Assembly: GCA_964569715.1 (NCBI GenBank)
Contig: CAZMUD010000013.1
Location: forward strand, 1-25,209
Length of the DNA stretch: 25,209 bases
Direction: 5' to 3'
Source: CAZMUD01 sp964569715
GTDB lineage: Bacteria > Chloroflexota > Dehalococcoidia > Dehalococcoidales > UBA2162
The notes under the pieces were generated by a model. The model searched no databases. It worked only from the letters and a program-made list of their open reading frames with translations, and had not been told where the DNA came from. A program made the translations under genes and the position numbers. Every line of letters starts with the position of its first letter. The stretch's first letter is position 1. Shown here piece by piece: positions 7,652 through 14,036 of the stretch.

Positions 7652-8587
7652 TCAGTCCGGCCTGGTCAGCACCCGGAATTGTCTGGACTCACTTACTCCG
7701 GCTGGGCCACTGCCCACGGTTGCCGTTACCGTAAAAGTAAGTTTACCATTGGCAAACGAGCAACTGGTGTTAGCTGGGTCGATATACTGTGCTATGTAAG
7801 TTTCAATCAGGGGGTTCTCATCAATATAATGGCTCCGTATCAGCTTGCCATCGGCGAGGCTGTAAGTGACCTGGTGTTCGGTCCCGCCAAACTCATCCCA
7901 GGTCGCCCATTCAAAAGTGAGGGGGAACTCGGCAGCGACGGGAGTTAAATCCAGAGCATTGCTCATGGCGAGGTATCTATCGTCTTCACCATAGTCATGA
8001 TGCCCTCTAAATTCCCCAGAGTAAATGTCCCAGACGTCACCGTTATCCCAGTTAGTAAAGCTGGAGCAGTAGTCGGTAAATATTTCTTCAGAGTCTCTAA
8101 TGATAGCAATATTATCAATATATGCATACTCACCACCATAGCCACCAAAGCCTTCCAGGTAAAACCTCATCTTAAAACCATCGCTTAGATACTCGCTGGG
8201 AATAGCATGACTGAAAGATTGTGGAGTGCTGCCAATGTTACCTTGAAAGGCTACATTATTACTGCCCCAGGTGCTGCCGTTATCGCTAGAGAAGGCAAAG
8301 TAGAGATAGTCGTCGGATTCCAGGTCTCCAGTTTCCCTATGCTCCCAGGAAACAGTGAAGGTTTCTTCCGGTTCATTCGTTTCCACGGTCTGGGCTCTCT
8401 GGGCATCGAGGCTTATCCAATAACCAGCATTCTGCACCTGGTTAACGGCGGCCATCTTGTTCCTATTGCTCTCGGTATTCCTAAGCACCTGAAACGTGCT
8501 CATAGCCGCGGCATTAGCTATAAGAGCTACAACAGCCGTAACCATCAAAAGCTCAATAAGAGTAAAACCCTTCTCACCTAGCTTCAT
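7652..8587 (-). CDS. PilW-like prepilin with inserted jelly-roll domain
   Basis: The N-terminus MKLGEKGFTLIELLMV is a canonical class III signal: prepilin peptidase would cut after Gly7, leaving Phe8 at +1 and Glu12 at +5. A hydrophobic assembly helix runs to about residue 29. The body resumes pilin-like sequence at about 225-311 (TEHQVTYSL, then AQYIDPANTSCSF and a beta-rich end). Between about 75 and 218 lies sequence resembling a MAM-like jelly roll: SSDNGSTW, FKMRFYLEGFGG, YIDNIAI, then WDIYSGEFRG and YLAMSNALDL. The ATG overlaps the stop of the upstream pseudopilin by one base (TAATG), so the two are translationally coupled. Probably a minor pilin of the priming or tip complex. Two cysteines (174, 276) could pair. 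Confidence 0.82.
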   Translation of the reverse strand: MKLGEKGFTLIELLMVTAVVALIANAAAMSTFQVLRNTESNRNKMAAVNQVQNAGYWISLDAQRAQTVETNEPEETFTVSWEHRETGDLESDDYLYFAFSSDNGSTWGSNNVAFQGNIGSTPQSFSHAIPSEYLSDGFKMRFYLEGFGGYGGEYAYIDNIAIIRDSEEIFTDYCSSFTNWDNGDVWDIYSGEFRGHHDYGEDDRYLAMSNALDLTPVAAEFPLTFEWATWDEFGGTEHQVTYSLADGKLIRSHYIDENPLIETYIAQYIDPANTSCSFANGKLTFTVTATVGSGPAGVSESRQFRVLTRPD

Positions 8588-8988
8588 TATTGCCTCTTGT
8601 AACTCTCTAATACAATTATCGTTTTATCAGAATGCTTAATGGCCACCGTTATCTTCTGGATACCATCATCGGGGTCGTGTAAAGGCTCAGCGGTAATCAC
8701 CACTGAATAATTAACGTAATCACCGCCGCTAGGTATTGATGCTGGGGGATATTGAGTGGCGTCTTCTTCATAGCTGGCATGCTTGACCCATTCCATTTGA
8801 CCTCGAGCCAAGCTTTCGGCGGTAGTCTGCTCATCGGCAATAAAGGTAGCTCTGGAGGCAGTAGTCAGACCACTGAGAAAGGCGACAGTAATGGCGCCTA
8901 GAATAGCCAGAGCCACTAGTGTTTCAATGAAGCCTATTCCTCTTTGCCCCCGAAGAAGTCTGATTCTCTCTTTTCCCAGCCATCTCAT
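8587..8988 (-). CDS. PilV/GspI-like pseudopilin
   Basis: Small pseudopilin of about 133 residues. The class III signal is QRG followed by IGFIETLVALAILGAI. Cleavage after that Gly puts Glu at +5, so Ile rather than Phe would be the methylated first residue. A single hydrophobic helix is followed by a short beta-rich domain. A TTG at 9000 would extend the protein by four residues, but neither start has a good ribosome site; the ATG at 8988 is preferred. Its TAA overlaps the next gene's ATG. With its neighbours it matches the PilV-PilW-PilX minor pilin cluster order seen in other type IV pilus systems. Confidence 0.8.
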   Translation of the reverse strand: MRWLGKERIRLLRGQRGIGFIETLVALAILGAITVAFLSGLTTASRATFIADEQTTAESLARGQMEWVKHASYEEDATQYPPASIPSGGDYVNYSVVITAEPLHDPDDGIQKITVAIKHSDKTIIVLESYKRQ

Positions 8989-9020
8989 AATTAATCTCAA
9001 AATTTAGAATTTTTTGGTAT

Positions 9021-9050
9021 CATAGCGAGCGAAGCAATGACATAGACATG
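9021..9050. repeat. Short REP-like element between pilC and minor pilin genes
   Basis: The 76-bp gap between the pseudopilin and PilC genes contains CATAGCGAGCGAAGCAATG followed by ACATAGACATG. Its reverse complement shares ATTGCTTCGC with the element at 231-276, and both carry AATGACAT. The core resembles the GCGAGCGAAGCAAT type of dispersed repeat. Weak but plausible family membership. Confidence 0.3.
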
Positions 9051-9076
9051 TAGCAACACCAACTACCTCCTGCTGA

Positions 9077-10327
9077 CTAAAAGGCCCCGGTAAGGGTATA
9101 CATCGGCATGAGTACTGATATGGCAATAAAGCCAACCAGTAGACCAACGATGGCGGTGCTGAGGGGACTTACCATCCCCACCATGGCGCTCGTTTTTTCC
9201 TCGGCAGTGGTTTCATAGAAATCGGCGACAACCCCCATGGTAAAGTCCAGGGTATTGCTTTCCTCACCCACAGCTACCATCTGGACCAGCAGGGGTGGAA
9301 ATATATCCATTCGGGACATTGGCCCAGATAACCCCTCCCCTAAGATGAGCCCCTCGTTAACCTGATTTAAGGCATCGCGGATGACCCTATTGTTGCTGGA
9401 TTGGGGTGCTAGCTCCATTATTTCCTGCAAACTCAGTCCGGCACTAATCAGCACCGACATAGTTCGGCTGAAACGGCCTAACTCCCCCATCAGGGTGGGG
9501 GTACCAATTAGGGGGGCACTTAGCCGCACCCGGTCAAGCAGTCGCCTTCCGGTAGGCTGCTTCACCAGCCAAAGCACCACAGCGACCAATACCGCCCCGG
9601 CTATCACGAAATAAAGCGGGTAGCCTGTGAGAAGATTGGTTATGCCGATGAGAATCTTGGTAGGTAGCGGCAGTTCTACATTCATAGCTATGAACATACC
9701 CATCAACTGAGGCATGACCACTGTCACAAGAAGAACACATACTGCCAGGCCAACGCCCATAACCATTATGGGATAGGTTAAAGCCCCGCCTACCTTTTTA
9801 GCTATTGCGCCCTGCTTCTCCATATAGTTAGCCATCTCATTCAAAACCATCTCCATATTCCCCGTCCGCTCCCCCACAGTAAGCGTTCTACAGTAGATTT
9901 CGCTAAAGGCCGCAGGATGTTTGGAAATGGACTGGGTAAATGAGCCGCCGGAGCGAAGGTCACCAACAACAGATTCCAGAACCTTCTTGAATGTCCGGCT
10001 GCTTGTTACCTGCCCTCGGAGAATCTCCAGAGCCGGCAGGAGCGAGATGCCTGACCTGAGGAGTGTAGCTAGCTGGCGAGAGAAGATAATCACATCTCGA
10101 GGCTTAACCGTAAAAAGGGTGGGTAGAGCTTCTTCCAGGCTGAACATAGAGGGAACAACCTCTACACTCACCGGACGGTAACCTTGCCCGATTAGAAGGC
10201 GCTCAACCTCAATCTCACCGGTGGCCTTAATAGTGCCTTTTACCAGTTTCCCCTGGCTAGTGGCAGCTTCATAGCGGTAAGATACAAGCTTCTTCGCCTT
10301 TGCCGGGGTTTCAAGGACGCTTGCCAT
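9077..10327 (-). CDS. pilC: PilC-type inner-membrane platform protein
   Basis: Polytopic platform protein of type IV pilus and type II secretion machines, through which the PilB ATPase drives pilin polymerisation. An N-terminal cytoplasmic segment (about 17-60, YRYEAATSQGKLVKGTI) is followed by two T2SSF domains (about 80-205 and 283-408). Each has the family motif (GERTGNM at 153-159 and GEESNTLD at 355-362), and membrane helices lie at about 186-208, 235-256 and 388-412. Length is typical. Two adjacent ATGs exist (10330 and 10327); AGGAGG overlaps the stop of the upstream ATPase gene, so the second ATG has the better spacing. The stop-to-start gap is under 10 bp, so translation is coupled with PilB. 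Confidence 0.93.
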   Translation of the reverse strand: MASVLETPAKAKKLVSYRYEAATSQGKLVKGTIKATGEIEVERLLIGQGYRPVSVEVVPSMFSLEEALPTLFTVKPRDVIIFSRQLATLLRSGISLLPALEILRGQVTSSRTFKKVLESVVGDLRSGGSFTQSISKHPAAFSEIYCRTLTVGERTGNMEMVLNEMANYMEKQGAIAKKVGGALTYPIMVMGVGLAVCVLLVTVVMPQLMGMFIAMNVELPLPTKILIGITNLLTGYPLYFVIAGAVLVAVVLWLVKQPTGRRLLDRVRLSAPLIGTPTLMGELGRFSRTMSVLISAGLSLQEIMELAPQSSNNRVIRDALNQVNEGLILGEGLSGPMSRMDIFPPLLVQMVAVGEESNTLDFTMGVVADFYETTAEEKTSAMVGMVSPLSTAIVGLLVGFIAISVLMPMYTLTGAF

Positions 10328-10336
10328 CATCCCTCC

Positions 10337-12037
10337 TTAGCCAATAGAGAAGACATTACGTACCACTTCATAAGGGGTAGTAATGCCCTCTTTGACCTTC
10401 AGCATTCCGTCATGCCATAATGAGACTGTACCCTCTTTAATGGACTGAGCGCGAATTTCATCGGAGTTAGCGCTACTGAGAATCATGCTTCTTATTGACT
10501 CGCTCATTATCATAACTTCAAAGATTCCGGTCCGTCCCAGATAGCCAGTATTGGCACAGAAATTACAACCAGCACCAATAAGGAATTCCGACCGTTTCTC
10601 ATTTAGCTCCTGCTCGTAAGCCAGTTGCTCATCAGGACTGCCCGGGGTGGGCCGAGAACAATAGGGACAAACACGGCGCACCATTCGCTGGGCAGTGATG
10701 CCAACCACTGCTGAAGCAAGCAGGAAGGGTTCCACCCCCAGGTCTATCATTCGGAAGATAACGCTCACCGTATCATTGGCATGAACCGAGGAGAGCACCA
10801 AGTGACCGGTGAGAGACGCCTGGGTAGCTATCTGAGCAGTCTCGTCATCACGTATCTCACCTACCAGAATAACATCAGGGTCAAGCCTCATAGAAGCTCT
10901 GAGTCCAGTAGCAAAGGTCAGCCCAGCAGCAGGGTGGACCTGCATCTGATTGATATTATCGAAGCGGTACTCTACAGGGTCTTCAATAGTTAGGATATTG
11001 CGTCCAATGGCATCAAGCTGGTTAACTGTGGCATACTGAGTGGTGGTCTTACCAGAGCCAGTAGGGCCACTGATTAATATCATGCCAAAGGGGGTCTTCA
11101 CCATTCGCAAGTATCGCTCTAAAGTCTCAGGCAGAAAACCAATCTCTGCTAAGGGGAGAAAGGCAAAGGCCTTATCCAGGATACGAAGCACCACCATTTC
11201 TCCATGTACGGTATTTGTGGTAGCCACCCGGATATCTACCTCTCTGTCTCCCATGTCAAAGGTGATTTGACCATCCTGAGGGCGGCGGCGCTCAGCAATA
11301 TTCAGCCCAGCCATTATTTTCACTCGAGAAAGCAAGGGTGGATGGACATTCAAGGGTAGGGACATAACCTCATGCAAGATACCATCAATACGGTAGCGAA
11401 CACGCAGTCTGCCCTCCTGAGGCTCAACATGGATATCAGAAGCCCGGTCTCTCACCGCCTGCTTGATAAGAAGGTCTATTGCGCGGACAACAGGAGCTTG
11501 AGCGATTGCCTCAGCAGACATGCGTGTCTCCGCTATTCTCACTTTCTGGTAGCGAGTGGGGATTTGACTGAGCTGTTCTTCAATCTCCCCGCCAACCCTG
11601 TAGTTGAGGTCAATCATCTCCTGGATATCTTGAGAGGTACTGAGTACCGGCTCGACCCTTTTTCGAGTCAGGGTTGCCAGTTCCTCCATAGCCTCAATGT
11701 CCCTCGGGTCTTCCATGGCGACCACTAGAGTGCCACCGGTCACTTCTATAGGGATAACACTATATTTCCTAGCTATCAGCTCAGGGATTAACGCTACCGC
11801 GTTGGGTCGAACCCCCTCTTTCTTCAAGTTGACAAAGGGGACTCGCAATTGCAGGCTGGTAAAGAATGCCAGTTGTTGCGGTGTGATTAACCGCTCTTGC
11901 AGCAGGATTCGCTCAATCTTTTCACCATCCTTAGCTTGCAGTTCCTTAACATGGTGTAACTGCTCCTCAGTAATCATCTTTGCCTCAACCAGCATCTCGC
12001 CTAATTCTTTGAGCAAAGTTGTCTTGGATGCATCCAT
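10337..12037 (-). CDS. pilB: PilB/GspE-type pilus assembly ATPase
   Basis: Cytoplasmic hexameric ATPase that powers pilus extension. Numbered from an upstream ATG at 12070, an N-terminal MshEN/GspE_N domain covers about 20-155 and the motor domain about 190-577. Walker A is GPTGSGKTT (335-343), the Asp box TIEDPVEYRF (361-370), Walker B ILVGEIRDDE (401-410) and the His box TGHLVLSSVHAND (421-433). A CPYC (468-471) and CNFC (502-505) pair forms the zinc-binding tetracysteine motif typical of PilB rather than PilT. The ATG at 12037 is preferred because it has AGGAGGAGAGG immediately upstream, giving 566 residues; the 12070 ATG has no ribosome site. The gene is followed directly by pilC. Confidence 0.94.
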   Translation of the reverse strand: MDASKTTLLKELGEMLVEAKMITEEQLHHVKELQAKDGEKIERILLQERLITPQQLAFFTSLQLRVPFVNLKKEGVRPNAVALIPELIARKYSVIPIEVTGGTLVVAMEDPRDIEAMEELATLTRKRVEPVLSTSQDIQEMIDLNYRVGGEIEEQLSQIPTRYQKVRIAETRMSAEAIAQAPVVRAIDLLIKQAVRDRASDIHVEPQEGRLRVRYRIDGILHEVMSLPLNVHPPLLSRVKIMAGLNIAERRRPQDGQITFDMGDREVDIRVATTNTVHGEMVVLRILDKAFAFLPLAEIGFLPETLERYLRMVKTPFGMILISGPTGSGKTTTQYATVNQLDAIGRNILTIEDPVEYRFDNINQMQVHPAAGLTFATGLRASMRLDPDVILVGEIRDDETAQIATQASLTGHLVLSSVHANDTVSVIFRMIDLGVEPFLLASAVVGITAQRMVRRVCPYCSRPTPGSPDEQLAYEQELNEKRSEFLIGAGCNFCANTGYLGRTGIFEVMIMSESIRSMILSSANSDEIRAQSIKEGTVSLWHDGMLKVKEGITTPYEVVRNVFSIG

Positions 12038-12122
12038 TCTCCTCTCCTCCTCAGGACACTCTAATTCCAATAGATAACCCTAGTCTTCGTAATGCTCTCA
12101 GCAATTACTCATAACCAGGGGG

Positions 12123-13193
12123 TTATGCTTCTTTCAGGTTTAGTTTGATTCCTCCTGCCCTCTTTTCTCCCCCTCTCAGCGGCGAGCTTGATTTCCCTCC
12201 CGCCAAGCCACCTCTTTCAAGCGGCTCCGGAGTCACTTCTACACCAGGCGTCTCTAATATAATATTAATTAAGGGAATTGGCTTCTCTAGCACGACTGTT
12301 ATCGTCGTGCCTTGATCCCAAGAGCCCCTTGTATAAAGAATCCTTAGGTCAGGTACTGTTTGCAAGTAGTTATAAAACCTAGACACCAGCTTCAGTTCTA
12401 CCGATGAGGCTACAACTAGCTCTACCTCGCCAGTATAAAGGGCTTGGCTCTCCAATTTTAGCGGAGCAGACTTGACTTCCTGCTCAGAGACAATAGCCTC
12501 TTCTTGAAGCTGAGCAGGCTCCTCTACCTTCTCTTCAACAGCCTCTTCTTGAAGCTGGACAGGCCCCTCTACCTTCTCTTCAATAGCTGTATCAGGTTTT
12601 AATTCAGTCTCCATAGGAGCCGATGTCGCACCAGGCGGCACGGCTGCTTCAGCAGTTTCATACTTTTTCAGTTCAAGGCTTTCGCTCTCCAGCAGCTTTG
12701 CTGCTTTGTCCCTTAACTCTATCTCTATATTCTGCCCTTCCTTCACTAAGTCTTGTAAGAAAGAGGATAATCGAGAATAAGCCCTCTTATACTTCTCACC
12801 TATCTCTTTCTCCACCTCCTCACTCGCCATAGTCAGGGATTGCAAAGCCTCCTGCTTCGCTTCTACCTCAACAATTTCGGCCTTCCTACTTACCGCCGAT
12901 AGAATACCTTCTACCTCTTTCTGGGCAGCTATTTTAGCTTCCCCCCTTACTTCCTGGGCCTCTAGCTCAGCCTGGGTAATAATCTTGGTAGCTTCAGCTT
13001 CAGCCTCCGTCTGTGCCCTCATCTTGACGCTGGCTACTATCTGTTCGGCATCAGCTATTGCCTTCTTAAGGAGCGAGCGGAGCGAATCGGAAGGAGCTTG
13101 TTGCAGAGTATTACCCTGTTCCATCGAGTCACCGACTTCTCTTTCCCGCAATTGCTCTGTCTTCTGTTTACTCTTCCCAAAGCGCCCGAACAT
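12123..13193 (-). CDS. Coiled-coil protein with C-terminal GSW module, first gene of pilus operon
   Basis: Residues 35-180 form a long, highly charged coiled coil rich in Ala, Glu and Lys, resembling DivIVA, ATP-synthase b-subunit or flagellar FliH-type helices. Residues 185-245 are a low-complexity linker with a 15-residue tandem repeat (EEKVEGPVQLQEEAV and its copy). Residues 255-324 are a compact alpha/beta module with GSWDQGTTITVVLEK at 290-304. The same module occurs in the orphan response regulator at 16903-17691, gapless over about 55 residues. No signal peptide or membrane helix is visible, so it is cytoplasmic. Directly upstream of pilB, it may act as a scaffold or regulator of the ATPase. 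It does not match a named family I know. Confidence 0.75.
   Translation of the reverse strand: MFGRFGKSKQKTEQLREREVGDSMEQGNTLQQAPSDSLRSLLKKAIADAEQIVASVKMRAQTEAEAEATKIITQAELEAQEVRGEAKIAAQKEVEGILSAVSRKAEIVEVEAKQEALQSLTMASEEVEKEIGEKYKRAYSRLSSFLQDLVKEGQNIEIELRDKAAKLLESESLELKKYETAEAAVPPGATSAPMETELKPDTAIEEKVEGPVQLQEEAVEEKVEEPAQLQEEAIVSEQEVKSAPLKLESQALYTGEVELVVASSVELKLVSRFYNYLQTVPDLRILYTRGSWDQGTTITVVLEKPIPLINIILETPGVEVTPEPLERGGLAGGKSSSPLRGGEKRAGGIKLNLKEA
12496..12585 (-). repeat. 45-bp tandem duplication in the linker of the coiled-coil protein
   Basis: Two adjacent 45-base copies (12496-12540 and 12541-12585) differ at a few positions and encode EEKVEGPVQLQEEAV and EEKVEEPAQLQEEAI. The unit is a multiple of three, so copy number could vary without breaking the frame and would tune linker length. 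Confidence 0.8.
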
Positions 13194-13234
13194 CAGAACT
13201 AACCTGCCTTTTAATTATTTTGTCCGTTAATTAA

Positions 13235-13264
13235 ATTATAATCCACCAAATGCCAAGAGGTAAA
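13235..13264 (-). promoter_or_regulatory. Sigma70-like promoter of the pilus operon
   Basis: On the minus strand TTTACC (13259-13264) and a perfect TATAAT (13235-13240) are separated by 18 bp. They lie about 40 bp upstream of the first operon gene's ATG at 13193. The -35 matches consensus at four of six bases. No other comparable promoter was seen in the gaps of the 13 kb gene run. Confidence 0.6.
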
Positions 13265-13602
13265 CTTCCCCCAAGAATTGTACTGCTAGCTCATTCTCTA
13301 GGCAATCCTGCAAAAGAGTGATTCCAAGTAGAAACAACACCCCTAGCAGTAGTCCATTCGGGTGAATCTTCGTTTGTTAAGCGCATACATACTTATGCTT
13401 TCAGCAAATCTGAATAACTAAACCTGATTTCAGAATACAGGTTCACATAAAATTTGTCAATTGTAGCTAAAACCTATGTCGGAGTCAATGACGACAGCTG
13501 AGTTAAGTAGAAGGTGTTTGGCAAAACGGCTATTTTGTAGCACGATCGTAGCCATCTAGCATTTTCAGTTTACCTAAGCTCTGCCCTAGCCAACTCAACT
13601 GA
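13265..13602. other. Intergenic stretch without recognisable gene
   Basis: About 340 bases between the pilus promoter and a pseudogene remnant. All frames are broken by stops. The longest piece found by hand is about 31 codons on the minus strand, with no ribosome site. No tRNA, riboswitch or convincing hairpin was seen. It may contain upstream regulatory sites for the pilus operon, but none is identifiable. Confidence 0.5.
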
Positions 13603-13812
13603 AACTATAGACTCTCTCATACTCTCTTACTGGATGAGGTTAAACCAGGTAACTATGAGCTGGTCATTACAAGTCTTCACAGTGGCCCATTTGTCAGATA
13701 TAGACCGGGACACCTGATTAAAATAACCTCTTTACGCAATGAACAGCTCAATATAGACATCCCACAAAGGGCAGAGGGTAAAGGTGTAAATAAACCTCAC
13801 AGTTTCAGGTAA
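13603..13812 (+). pseudogene. Remnant of a GH3-like acyl-adenylating enzyme
   Basis: An open stretch with no start codon, between a TGA at 13600 and a TAA at 13810, encodes about 69 residues. It includes LLLDEVKPGNYELVITSL, then GPFVRYRPGHLIKITSLRN and EQLNIDIPQ. This matches the C-terminal part of the large domain of GH3/auxin-responsive or phenylacetate-CoA-ligase-like adenylate-forming enzymes, where VKPGNYELVIT and PF-RYR-G-L-KI are characteristic. The homology stops abruptly after IDIPQ. The rest of a roughly 500-residue enzyme is missing on both sides, so this is a fragment left by deletion or rearrangement. Family assignment is from memory and moderate. Confidence 0.5.
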
Positions 13813-13833
13813 TCTGGCTACTATACTGCATAG

Positions 13834-13870
13834 AGGCAGGTAGCAATAGTTAAGAAATTGCTACCTGCCT
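13834..13870. repeat. Perfect 14-bp hairpin downstream of the remnant
   Basis: AGGCAGGTAGCAAT (13834-13847) and ATTGCTACCTGCCT (13857-13870) form a perfect 14-bp stem with a 9-base loop. On the plus strand TTATTATG follows, a weak T-rich tail. It may be the old terminator of the pseudogene, now insulating the kinase gene, or a regulatory hairpin. Confidence 0.6.
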
Positions 13871-13917
13871 TATTATGTAGAACGAATCCATCAGCCTCAC
13901 ATTTAGCCAAGCAATTT

Positions 13918-13961
13918 TTTATGAAACCTTTATGAAACCTTTATGAGATATTTATGAGATA
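13918..13961 (+). promoter_or_regulatory. Four 11-bp direct repeats, candidate operator of the kinase cluster
   Basis: TTTATGAAACC occurs twice (13918-13928, 13929-13939), followed by TTTATGAGATA twice (13940-13950, 13951-13961), with further TTTAT units after it. The exact 11-bp period matches one DNA turn and is characteristic of sites for OmpR/PhoB-type winged-helix regulators, which bind direct repeats. The block lies about 75 bp before the kinase start. The clustered regulator is NarL-type, which usually prefers other site layouts, so the binding protein may be encoded elsewhere. Confidence 0.5.
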
Positions 13962-14036
13962 TTTATCATTTTTATGTCTATCTTTATGTTCGTATGTTAG
14001 ATTTAAATTGAGATTATTTATCCGAAGGGAATCATA

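Noticed and set aside
13265..13602. Short gene on the minus strand with about 31 codons starting at an ATG
   Set aside because: It has no ribosome site and no recognisable composition, and stops interrupt the surrounding frame.
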